Assembly: GCA_045541915.1 (NCBI GenBank) | Contig: JAZQJZ010000012.1 | Coordinates: 137,854 to 201,853, forward strand | Direction: 5' to 3' | DNA: 64,000 nt | DNA from: RGIG5579 sp045541915 | Lineage (GTDB): Bacteria > Bacillota > Clostridia > Oscillospirales > SIG627 | Shown: positions 51,918-61,600 of the stretch, in pieces | Numbering within the stretch: position 1 is the first letter of the stretch | Layout of the letters: each line of letters opens with the position of its first letter | Translations under genes and position numbers: made by a program | The notes under the pieces: generated by a model | Seen by the model: only the letters and a program-made list of their open reading frames with translations | The model's database searches: none | Told to the model about the DNA's origin: nothing

Positions 51918-51953
51918 GGCGTTTGGGTTTTTAACTTCAGTGGCACCCAAGCC
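51918..51953 (+). promoter_or_regulatory. 5' leader hairpin
   Basis: GGC..TTGGGT (51918-51928) pairs with ACCCAA-GCC (51945-51953). It should lie at the extreme 5' end of the mRNA, where such a stem often protects against decay. No known riboswitch consensus is recognised. Confidence 0.45.
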
Positions 51954-51981
51954 ATAATTTTATTTTGTGAGGAATTTTCTT

Positions 51982-54213
51982 ATGAAGAAAACAACCTTTT
52001 GGAAGATTGCGGCAAGCGTTGTTTTAGTCGCCGTTCTTCTTCCTCTGTTCTCCGCGTTGAACGCACCCACTCCGGTCAGCGCATTGACCGTTGTTCCACC
52101 TCTTCCCTATGCCATGGAGCAATACGGTCAGCATCACAGTGGAATTTATCAGCTTACAGAAAGTGCACCGGCAATGGACGGTAAGCTGGAGGAGGGAGCT
52201 TATACCTTTGTGGACACCTTCTTTCAGGAATCCGGCAATTTCAACGGCATTTTTGTATCCGATGCCCAGGACGGCTCCAAGCCTTATGATCTGGCAGCGG
52301 AATACTGCCCCAAGGAAATGACCATTTACGGTACCTATGACGCCGACTATGCTTATTTCCACATCACCACTGTTACCCAGACCAACGATGATGGATATCA
52401 GTTGACGGCAAAATTTGGTTTTGATTTTGCAAGCACCACCCAAAAGGGTGCCGCAGAAGGTTTCTCCTCTGTTTACGCTCTGGCAGGTGGCCAGGATTCG
52501 GTTTCCGATCCTGCAGGCGCTTATCACATTTCTACCGCGTTCCTTAAAACCGTAACAGACTCTGCCGGCACTTATGATCTGAACACCACCGTGTTTGAAT
52601 TCAAGCTTGCCTGGTCTGAAATCAATCCCAACGGCGGTAGCGCAGGTGTTAATTTTGACCGTATGTACACTTCCTTTGTACTGAACTTTTTTGACGGATA
52701 CTCCACTCAATACTGGGTTTACGGCGTTCCCAACAGCGCACTGTTTCTGGAGAGCGAAAACCTGGTGGTCGGAGAAGCCTTTGCCTTGAACGGAGAAGAT
52801 ACCACCGCTCCCTTTACCCCCAACGTCATTGAACTTTTGGGCGAAAAGGGCAAATACACCGCTTCTCCCACCGTCAGCGTTTCCCGCAAGAGCCAAAACG
52901 GAAACGAGCGCACCTTTGATGCTAACCTGACCGTTCAGGATATGGATGTCAAAAACATCCGCCAGATCGGCATCATTTTTGCTCCCGATACTTCCCTTTT
53001 GGGCGGAAAGCATCTGGTTTGGATCGAAGGAAAAGAGAATGTGATCTCCACCACCACGCCCAATGATGAGGGGGTCGCCTCTTATACCGTCTCCTTTACC
53101 ACGGCCGAAGCAAATTACAACAAGTTTTTCTCCATTCGTCCTTTTGTGATCTATGAAGACAACTCCCTGGTTTACGGTCAGTATTATTCCAATACCCCTG
53201 CCTATTACGATGCCAACTTTGTGGAATACACCCGATACATGAACGTTTTGATGATCGGATGCAGCTTCTCCAACTATTATCTGGATGAGCTGGTTGCCAT
53301 GGCAAAGGAAAGCGGCGTTTATATGACCGCAGTCCGTTCCTACAAATCTGCCGCAATGGCATACGAGCACTGGAACTGGCTTCTGGATGACTATCCCAGA
53401 CTGACCAGACGTGTAGTTTATCCCAAAGCAGACGGATCCGGTATTACCAATGAGCTTTTGGAAATGGACTACACCTACAAGGAAATCCTTGCCTTCCGGG
53501 ATTGGGATGTGATCAGTGTTCAGGACCACTACGGCATTGAAACCTCTCACGCCGACGGAGAAGGAATCTGTATGGATTACAGTATGCCTTATCTTCCCAA
53601 TATTTTCCGTTACTTGGATGTGAACTATCCCGAAGCCGATCTGTACCTGAACGAAACCTGGGCCTTCCAGGTGGGTCACGGTTATTCCTGGACTCCCTCC
53701 GATGCCACTGCAGAGGGCGATGAATGGGTCAACCCCTGGACCTCTCCTTACGTGGACTATACCATTGAGAATGGAAGAATTGTAGATAGCGAGATCACTG
53801 GTGGAACCACCTCCAAGGACGATTCTCTCATTATGAAAAATTACACCCAGCAGATCCAGCATTACAACAACATCAAAAAGACCTGCTACACCGTTTCCGA
53901 ATCCACCGGAGTTCCCATGATCCCCTGCGGCGACGCTTGGCAGATCGCAAGATATTCCGATGTAATCATGGATCAGCTTTGTAACCGTGGCTCCCGCAGT
54001 GACGGTTATCACGACGGCGAAGAAGGCGGCGGCCAGTACCTGAACGCATGCGTTTGGTACGAAATGCTCGTGGGCGATTGCCGCGGTAACACCTGGAGAC
54101 CCTCTTACAACTTAAGCGAAGAGAAGATCGAGGTTCTGCAGAACGCAGCCCACCAGGCAGTTCAAGAGTACAAGCAGACCCAAAGCTTCACCGGCGCCAC
54201 GGTCAACAAATAA
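51982..54213 (+). CDS. Exported protein with CBM9-like and DUF4886 domains
   Basis: The 743-aa protein has a signal peptide (about 1-36, MKKTTFWK start, Ala-rich cleavage region) and a beta-sandwich like family 9 carbohydrate-binding modules (about 55-250, MDGKLEEGAYTFVDTFF, DADYAYFHI). A linker and beta domain (about 275-405) and a C-terminal DUF4886 SGNH-like region (from about 418, NVLMIGCSFSNYYLDELVAM, later DVISVQDHYG and NETWAFQVGH) follow. DUF4886 proteins are probable esterases of unknown substrate. The start is ATG at 51982 after GTGAGGA. It is 18 bp upstream of the beta-helix/SGNH gene, probably the same operon. Confidence 0.8.
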   Translation: MKKTTFWKIAASVVLVAVLLPLFSALNAPTPVSALTVVPPLPYAMEQYGQHHSGIYQLTESAPAMDGKLEEGAYTFVDTFFQESGNFNGIFVSDAQDGSKPYDLAAEYCPKEMTIYGTYDADYAYFHITTVTQTNDDGYQLTAKFGFDFASTTQKGAAEGFSSVYALAGGQDSVSDPAGAYHISTAFLKTVTDSAGTYDLNTTVFEFKLAWSEINPNGGSAGVNFDRMYTSFVLNFFDGYSTQYWVYGVPNSALFLESENLVVGEAFALNGEDTTAPFTPNVIELLGEKGKYTASPTVSVSRKSQNGNERTFDANLTVQDMDVKNIRQIGIIFAPDTSLLGGKHLVWIEGKENVISTTTPNDEGVASYTVSFTTAEANYNKFFSIRPFVIYEDNSLVYGQYYSNTPAYYDANFVEYTRYMNVLMIGCSFSNYYLDELVAMAKESGVYMTAVRSYKSAAMAYEHWNWLLDDYPRLTRRVVYPKADGSGITNELLEMDYTYKEILAFRDWDVISVQDHYGIETSHADGEGICMDYSMPYLPNIFRYLDVNYPEADLYLNETWAFQVGHGYSWTPSDATAEGDEWVNPWTSPYVDYTIENGRIVDSEITGGTTSKDDSLIMKNYTQQIQHYNNIKKTCYTVSESTGVPMIPCGDAWQIARYSDVIMDQLCNRGSRSDGYHDGEEGGGQYLNACVWYEMLVGDCRGNTWRPSYNLSEEKIEVLQNAAHQAVQEYKQTQSFTGATVNK

Positions 54214-54231
54214 GGAAAGGAGGATCCAACA

Positions 54232-57200
54232 ATGAAACATACTTTGAAAAGAATCTTCAGCATTGTTCTTTGCGTCCTTCTCCTGATCCCTTCCGTTTTA
54301 TCCACTGTGACCTTTGCAGAAGAGGCACAGGCAGTTTCAGATACCGGCCTTTTTGACGGTCAGCTTTCCATCCCGGTTGTGAACACCTTTACCCCGGCTG
54401 TTCAGGACGGCACCATTTCCCCCACAGAATACGGTTATAGCACCCCCATTCTGGTTGCCACCGGCGAAAACGGTCTTTGGGCAGAGGACCTGGATGGCAA
54501 TTTGATCCCCGAAAAGATCCCCGAATCCGTTTCTCTTTATCTGTCTCAGGATGATGGCGCTCTTTACGTGGGCATTGTAGTCAAAGAAGAAGCGCATCAA
54601 GGGGATTACAAGCTGGATGTGTTTTTGGGATTTGGCAACGATACCAACCGCTATACTGTCAATTCCGGCATCACCAACTCCTACTATATGACAGAAAAGA
54701 AGCACGCCTCCGAGCCTTATTCCTGGCTGGATTTCAGAATCCAAGGCCTTTCAGCCACCGTATATGACGAAAACGGCGAAGCTTCTGAATGCGACCGCCG
54801 TTACAGCAACGTGGCAGAATTCCCTCTCCCCCGTTGGGCTCGGGTCTCTACCGATGCAAAAGGTAAGGGCTTTACCACCTATGAAGTGGAATTAAACTTC
54901 CAGGATGCAGTAGAAGGCAGTGGAAAGACGTGGACCTCCACTCCCGGAACTGGTTATTTTGCCTTTGATCTTGCTCTTTACGAAGGAACCGAGCAGTGCG
55001 GAACGCTGCACTTCGGTGCTCCTGCGCAAGAGGAAGAGATGGCAGTTCCTCACGTTTTGAACTTAAGCGGCGGCAATGCCGGCCTTGCTTCTCTTTCCGT
55101 GGACAAGGCTGTCAGCATCACACCTGATTTCTCCTCCGGAAAATTTGAGTACGATGTACTCCTTCCCTACGGCGTTCCCGTATCCGTAACGGCCATTCCC
55201 ACAGAAGAGAATGCCACCGTTACCGTGGAAGGTGAAAAAGCCATTGGCGCAAACGGCGACGGTCAGGTCACCATCAAGGTTTCCCCCGCCAACGGCGCTC
55301 CGGCAAAATACTACATTCTGAACATTGTCCGTCAACGGAATGTTACTTCTTACAAGGTCTCTTCTGAAGAGCTGCAAGACACCCTGAATACAGTGGTGAA
55401 CACCAACTGGGCAACCGGTGCCGCTGTTGAAATCAATGTAACCGGTGCACTTTCCAGCGAAAGCGAAGCTCTCTTGGGCCTGAAGACTGCTTTTGATTCC
55501 AGCGGAAGAAAGGTTCCCATTACCATCAACGGTAACGGAAACACCACCATTACCCTCGCGGCAGGAAAGGCATTCTCCACCAACGACCTGACCTTGAAGA
55601 ACCTTACCATTCAAACCGAGGGAATGGAATTCTTTGCCGGCTGCGGCAATGTCATTCTGGAAAATGTTTCCTTTGTGAAGGCAGACGGCTCGACTCCTGA
55701 AATTTCCCTCTTTGCCGATAACTTTACCGACGCCGCCTTTGCAGGCTGGACCAAGGCACAGGTGAAGGCCAATAAGGGCACAAACGGCAAGATCAACACC
55801 TCTCTTACCCTCGCTGGCAACTTCAATTATCAACCCGCAGAGAATCTTGGTGTTCTCATCGGCGCTGTGGGCTACGGCGAAAAGGCCTATGAAGGTGCAG
55901 TGGGAGCTGAAGCTTTGATCAAGCCGGAGGATACCACCGCCACCTTGATCATTGACGGCGCTACCCTTTCCCAGGTGGGTGCAAGAGTTGGCACCGCTCC
56001 GGTCTCTCTTGCGACGGTACAGATGAAAAACGGCACTGTGCAGTCCCTCTACGGTGACAACGCTTCCTCCGAAAAGGAAATTGACGCCTACAAGGGCAGC
56101 ACCACCCTTTCCGTCAGTGGAGGCCAGATCACAGGTGAAACCGGTATTCGCGGTTTGAACCATGCTTATCTTTCCGGCGATCTTACCATCGAAGTTTCCG
56201 GTTCTGCATCTGTTACCAGCATTCTTTCTTCTCAGTTTGCTGAAGTGGAAGGATGCAGTTATCTGAATATTTCCGGCGGTACCTTCAGCGGAATGATCCA
56301 GGGTAGCGGATCAAACCTCAATACCATCAATAATATTTCCGGCGGTACCTTTACCGGGGAATTTTCCGGCATTGGCTCCGGAAGCACAAGAAAAGTCTTT
56401 AACAATGTTTCCGGCGGTACCTTTACCGGCGGATTCTACGGCGGCGGCGACGGTAGCGGAATGATCCGCGGCATTGTGAATAACATCACCGGATCTGCTC
56501 TCTTAAGAAGCGGAAACTTCTTTGGCGGTAATAAAGACGGAATCGTAAGCGGCAGCATTCAAAACAACATCAGCACCAGTGAAGGAATTCCCACCAACTA
56601 CAGAGGCGGTTCCTCCGCCGGTACGGTCAAGGGCAATATCACCAACACCTTTGAAAACCTGGTGGTGAACGGCTCCGTTTACTGTGGCAACTACACTGCC
56701 ACCCTCACCGGAAACATTCAGAATACCTTTATCGGTGCAGAATTTTTGAAATCCGTTTATGGCGGAAACTACAAAGTGAGCGCTCCCGGTAACATTCAGA
56801 ACCGCATTTCCGGTTCCACCTTCCAAACCGGCTTCTTCGGCGGTAACTACACCGGCAATGTAAAGGGCAATATTACAAACACTGTGGAAAGCGGAACCTT
56901 TACTCTCCCCTCCGATTCGACCCTATCCGGATGTTATTTCGGAGGCAACTACAGCGGCAACGTGAACGGTACCGTTCAAAACAAGATTTCCGGCGGCACC
57001 TTCAAGAAATATGCTGCATTCGGTAACCTCACCGGTAATACAGGTATCATTAAAAATACCCTTTCCGGCGGAAGCTTCTACCGATTCTACGGCGGTAACT
57101 GGAACGGTGCAACAATCAGCATTGAAAACACCTTTAATTCCGGCTTCAGCACCTCCAATTGGATCTGCGGCGGCAACCAATATGGCAATGCAGGCAGCAT

Positions 57201-58341
57201 TACAAACACCGTTAACGGCGGTACCTTCAACGGTCTGTTCCATAGCGGAAACCGCTATGACACTGTGGGTAATATTACAAATAAGATCTACGGTGGCAAT
57301 CTCAAATCAAGCTTTGCCGGAGGCGGCTCCGAGTGCAACATCACCGGTACCATTCAGAACATCATCGACGGCGGCAATTTCGCCGGAGCCTACTATGGCG
57401 GTAATGCTTCCAATGGAACCATTGGCGGCAGCATTCAGAATACGATCAAAAAGGGAACCTTTGCGAGTGCCTTCTACGGCGGCAGTGCAAGTGGCACCGT
57501 GGCAAACAATATCACCAATACCTTCGAAGGCGGAACCTTTAACGGTGCTGTTTACGGTGGTAACAAGGCCGGTACGGTCAGCGGTATTATCACCAATAAC
57601 AAAACTGGTGGAACCTTTAACAGCACATTCACCGAAGGTACTGCCGCAGGAGAAAACATTGTTCCTGACACCCTTGCCGGTAAGACGGCGCTGTTTGTGG
57701 GTGACTCCATCAGCTATGGCTACGGTGATTCCAACCATAAGTCCTGGGCAGAGCGAATTTCCGAAAGCACGGGCCTGGTCTCCTTTAAAAATGCAGTGAG
57801 CGGCACCTCCGTTTCTGACGTTCGAAAGAGCAATCAAGGCATCATTGTGGATCAGTTAAGCTATCATGCGGGCTTTGATTATGTGATGCTTCACGGCGGT
57901 GTGAACGATGCCTGGTCAAACGCGCCGGTCGGCACTATGAGCGATTCCTTCTCCCCTGCTGACTTTGACACCTCCACCTTTGCCGGCGGTCTTGAAAATC
58001 TCATTTACACTGCCATTCAAAAATACGGAAGCACTACCACCAAGATCGGATACCTGATCAATTTCCAGGCTCCCAGCCATTCCAAAGTCGGTGGTGATAA
58101 GATGGTTCCTTATGTGGCAATGACGAAGACCATCTGTGAGAAGTGGGGCATTCAGTACTTTGATATGTATTATCACGATGAGATCACCGAAAGCCTTGAT
58201 ATGACAAATTCTGAAAGCACTTATAAGGGAGACTTGATTCACCCTGTGGATGCAAAATACGATATCCTGACTCCTTACATTACCGAATTCATGCACACCC
58301 TGCAGCCCCTGAGCCAGGGAATCTTGGATCAGGTAAAATAA
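54232..58341 (+). CDS. Giant exported protein: CBM9-like, cadherin-like, beta-helix repeats, SGNH hydrolase
   Basis: The 1369-aa protein has a signal peptide (about 1-33), a CBM9-like sandwich (about 38-265) and a cadherin-like beta-sandwich (about 275-367, ending KYYILNIVRQR). A beta-helix-like region starts at about 375, with Gly/Asn-rich repeats of the type ISGGTFTG..YGGN..G...G.I.NT (about 676-1136). The C-terminal SGNH hydrolase has GDSIS (near 1158, nucleophile Ser), HGGVND (near 1220) and DLIHP (near 1335). No sortase motif or S-layer domain is seen. It follows the DUF4886 gene by 18 bp and ends at a strong terminator. Function is probably deacylation of a surface glycan, inferred. Confidence 0.85.
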   Translation: MKHTLKRIFSIVLCVLLLIPSVLSTVTFAEEAQAVSDTGLFDGQLSIPVVNTFTPAVQDGTISPTEYGYSTPILVATGENGLWAEDLDGNLIPEKIPESVSLYLSQDDGALYVGIVVKEEAHQGDYKLDVFLGFGNDTNRYTVNSGITNSYYMTEKKHASEPYSWLDFRIQGLSATVYDENGEASECDRRYSNVAEFPLPRWARVSTDAKGKGFTTYEVELNFQDAVEGSGKTWTSTPGTGYFAFDLALYEGTEQCGTLHFGAPAQEEEMAVPHVLNLSGGNAGLASLSVDKAVSITPDFSSGKFEYDVLLPYGVPVSVTAIPTEENATVTVEGEKAIGANGDGQVTIKVSPANGAPAKYYILNIVRQRNVTSYKVSSEELQDTLNTVVNTNWATGAAVEINVTGALSSESEALLGLKTAFDSSGRKVPITINGNGNTTITLAAGKAFSTNDLTLKNLTIQTEGMEFFAGCGNVILENVSFVKADGSTPEISLFADNFTDAAFAGWTKAQVKANKGTNGKINTSLTLAGNFNYQPAENLGVLIGAVGYGEKAYEGAVGAEALIKPEDTTATLIIDGATLSQVGARVGTAPVSLATVQMKNGTVQSLYGDNASSEKEIDAYKGSTTLSVSGGQITGETGIRGLNHAYLSGDLTIEVSGSASVTSILSSQFAEVEGCSYLNISGGTFSGMIQGSGSNLNTINNISGGTFTGEFSGIGSGSTRKVFNNVSGGTFTGGFYGGGDGSGMIRGIVNNITGSALLRSGNFFGGNKDGIVSGSIQNNISTSEGIPTNYRGGSSAGTVKGNITNTFENLVVNGSVYCGNYTATLTGNIQNTFIGAEFLKSVYGGNYKVSAPGNIQNRISGSTFQTGFFGGNYTGNVKGNITNTVESGTFTLPSDSTLSGCYFGGNYSGNVNGTVQNKISGGTFKKYAAFGNLTGNTGIIKNTLSGGSFYRFYGGNWNGATISIENTFNSGFSTSNWICGGNQYGNAGSITNTVNGGTFNGLFHSGNRYDTVGNITNKIYGGNLKSSFAGGGSECNITGTIQNIIDGGNFAGAYYGGNASNGTIGGSIQNTIKKGTFASAFYGGSASGTVANNITNTFEGGTFNGAVYGGNKAGTVSGIITNNKTGGTFNSTFTEGTAAGENIVPDTLAGKTALFVGDSISYGYGDSNHKSWAERISESTGLVSFKNAVSGTSVSDVRKSNQGIIVDQLSYHAGFDYVMLHGGVNDAWSNAPVGTMSDSFSPADFDTSTFAGGLENLIYTAIQKYGSTTTKIGYLINFQAPSHSKVGGDKMVPYVAMTKTICEKWGIQYFDMYYHDEITESLDMTNSESTYKGDLIHPVDAKYDILTPYITEFMHTLQPLSQGILDQVK

Positions 58342-58355
58342 AGGAAAAAAACTTT

Positions 58356-58385
58356 GCAGAGCCTCAAACGAGGCTCTGCTTTTTT
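58356..58385 (+). terminator. Terminator of the DUF4886/SGNH operon
   Basis: GCAGAGCCTC/GAGGCTCTGC perfect 10-bp stem, 4-nt loop and six T residues. Confidence 0.9.
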
Positions 58386-58510
58386 GTACCCTTGGAAAAG
58401 CGTACCTCTTTGCATATTTTCTCCCTTTTTTATTCAAAAGCAACATCAGAACAAAACTGTTTGAATGCAAAATGTACAAAAAATGAACGAAAATTTCTCC
58501 TTATTACATA

Positions 58511-58539
58511 TTGAAAAAAAAGAGAAAATCATTGATAAT
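58511..58539 (+). promoter_or_regulatory. Candidate promoter of the second beta-helix gene
   Basis: TTGAAA (58511-58516) and GATAAT (58534-58539), 17-bp spacer. The rest of 58386-58602 is AT-rich without a gene. Confidence 0.5.
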
Positions 58540-58602
58540 GGTATGTAGAAATGGGTTATTGTTTCCCTCTTCAAATTTCCCTCAAAGAAAGGAAAATGAT
58601 TT

Positions 58603-61600
58603 ATGAAAAAAACTACTCTTTGGAAGAGCGTTTCAATCGGACTTTTGGTCCTTTTGATCGTGCCCCTGGTATTCTTATGGGGCGGTACTTCCGTGCGCGC
58701 CGGATTCGATGCAGCAACGGAAGTCTACAACGCTCAAGACTACGGCAACGATTTGAGTGCCGTGCTTTCTGCCATCGACCAGGATTCCTGGAATGACGGC
58801 GAAATTGCCGGCATCAAGCTTGTTGACGGCGCGACCTATTCGGCAGATGATCTTCTGCAGGTCAATACCATTTTCAACAATGTAAACAAGAGACTGCCCA
58901 TTTATTTGGGCGGCGCAAAGAATGTGAAGTTCACAACTGAACAGGATACCGTAGCTTCTGCTAACAGTTTTTCTTTCTTTGATCTGACCTTCCAGGTATC
59001 CAGCGACAATTTTGCTTTCTATGCCGGAGCCGGCAATGTGGCTTTCTCCGGAGTCTCTTTTGTGGACGAGGCAGGAGAGTCTGCCAGGGTCTCTCTTTAC
59101 GGTGATAACTACACCCAGGCTGTTTTTGAAGGCTGGGAAAATATCAATGTGTCTGCAGAACGTGGCAACAGCAAAAAGATCGCCACTTCTCTGACCGTTG
59201 CCGACGGCACCCGCTTTGTGGAAAAGAGCCATTCGCTTGCAGCAGTTGGCTTCAGCGGGGATGATTATGAGCCCGCAGAGGGCGTTTCGGTTGCCGTCAC
59301 CCCAAAAGATACCTCTGCCAGCTTGATCGTGGACGGTGCTTCCCTTTCCCAGGTCAGCGCCAGATTGGGCTTTGCCCCGGTAGCCGATGCCATCATTGAT
59401 CTGAAAAGTGGCACGGTTGAAAACATTTTTGCCGATAACGGCACTGAAAACGGCGATATTGAGATCTACCGCGGCAGCATCACCCTTCGTGTCAGTGGCG
59501 GCGAAGTGACCGGTGCCAATGGCATTCAAGGCTTGAGCAAGGCTTACCTTTCCGGTGATTTTACCGTTGAGGTTTCCGGCGATGCGGTAGTCAGCAACAT
59601 TAAATCCTCTTCCCTTTCCGAAATTGAAGGCTGCAGTTATCTGAATATTTCCGGTGGTACCTTTACTGGTGAGATTTCCGGTAACTCCTCCAACCTTTCC
59701 ACGGTCAACAATATTACCGGCGGTACCTTTGAGGACACCTGTTCTTTCTTCGGAGTCGGCTCCGGCTCTGCCAGAAAGGTCTTCAACAATATTTCCGGCG
59801 GTACCTTTAAAGATGGCTCTGCCATTTACGGCGGCCATTCCAGTGCAGGCTATGTGCGCGGTGTTGTGAACAACTTCACGGGCGGCAACTTTGAGGAAGG
59901 CTCTGTGATCTATGGCGGTAACCGCGGCGGTACCGTTTATGGTGATGTGGTCAACAACTTTAAGGGCGGCGAATTTGAACACATCTCTTTCTTCGGCGGC
60001 AGCAAGGCCGGCTCGGTGAATGGCCATGTAACCAACAACTTTAAAGACGGCATCTTCAAGAGCGGAAGCTCCGTTTACGGCAGCAGTGCAGCCGGCACCG
60101 TTACCGGCACCGTTACCAACAACTACAAGGGCACCGCCTTCCAGGATGGAAGCTCTGTTTACGGCGGCAGCAATGCTACTGTAAGCCTTGGCGCCATTGT
60201 GAACAACTACGATTCTTCCGATTTTGACACCACCGTTTACGGCGGTAACAAAGCAGGAAGCATTTCCGGCGGCACCGTTACCAACAACTACAACGGCGCT
60301 ACCTTCCGCGGCACCGTTTACGGCGGTAGCCAAAGCGGAACTGTAAAGGTTGCCATTCAGAACAATTATAACAACGGAGTTTTTGAAAGCCATTTTTATG
60401 GCGGTAGCAAAGCCGACACCATCTCCGGAGTACTTACCAACACCTTCAACGGCGGCACCTTTGCCGGCGGAAGCGCCATTTACGGCGGCAGTGAAAGCGG
60501 CACCCATTCAAAGCTTGTGAAGAATGTTTTCAACGGCGGCACCTTCCTTGCTGACAGTGCCATCTTTGGCGGCAGCAGCCAGGCTGTTTCTTTTAACGGC
60601 GGTATTTTGAACGACTACGGCACCGGCGCCACCTTCAGCTGCGCAGTTTACGGCGGCAACGAGGCAGGCGAGCTTTCCACCGGTACCATTACCAACACCT
60701 ATTCCGGTGCTACCTTTACCAGCCCTGTTTTCGGCGGCAACAAAGCCGGAAATGTAACGGTTGCCATTCAGAACAATTACAATGCCGGATCTCTTGGCAG
60801 TGCCATTTACGGCGGCAATGAGACCGACACCGTTTCCGGCACCATTACCAACACCTTCAACGGCGCCACTTCCGATGCCAGCTCTACTGTCTGCGGCGGT
60901 AACAAAGACGGTACTGTATCCGGCGCCATTACAAATCGTTATCTTGGAGTAGAATTCGGCAACAAGAGCCGCATTTACGGCGGCAGCGGAGCCGGCACAG
61001 TTTCCGGTAATATTACCAACTACTACGGCTCTACTGATTCCACTGTAATATTTTATGATAACGGAGCCTATTGCTATGGCGGCAGTCAAGACGGTGAAAT
61101 TACGGAAAGCAGCACCATTACCAACCATTACAATCACGCCAACTTTTCCACCAGAGCGGTTCACGGCGGAAATAATACACTTGGCGTGATCAACGGAAAC
61201 ATCGTCAACCATTACAATGATGGATCTGTTTTCAACAAGGTTGTTTGCGGAGGTTGCGAATCGGGAAGCGTATCCAATGGCACCATTTCCAATACTTTTA
61301 ATCCGGGATGCACATTCCTATACGGCGTCATTGCCGGCGGCGCGAGCAACTGCGACACCAACACCAAAGGCATTTCTTCCACCATTCACGGAGGAACCTT
61401 TGGCAGCACATTTACAATCGGAACCTATCAGAACAAAACCATTGCCAACAAAGCTACCTTGACCATCAATCCCACAGGCCCCGTTTACTTTGCAAAAGCG
61501 ATCAAAGCAGGCAGTAGCAAGGAAAGCGTTTCTTTGGTGGGAAGTAAAACCAACAGCATTTACCTCGGAACGGACGCTTCCCTGAAGCTGGATTCTGTTT

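Noticed and set aside
51918..51953. Leader hairpin considered as a c-di-GMP, preQ1 or SAM riboswitch
   Set aside because: None of the conserved core nucleotides of those classes could be matched.
52024..54012. 662-aa minus-strand open frame opposite the DUF4886 gene
   Set aside because: Antisense shadow of a GC-biased gene; composition (Gly, Val, Ile, His) is not protein-like and no start signal exists.
55063..56163. 366-aa minus-strand open frame opposite the SGNH gene
   Set aside because: Same kind of antisense shadow, no start signal or family.
56260..57640. Regular spacing of repeats considered as a CRISPR array
   Set aside because: Units are in frame within one long protein, vary in length and have no constant spacer/repeat partition; no cas genes are present.
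58675..60507. 610-aa minus-strand open frame inside the giant beta-helix gene
   Set aside because: It mirrors the plus-strand Gly/Asn repeat codons, has no ribosome binding site and no recognisable domain; a by-product of low-complexity coding sequence.
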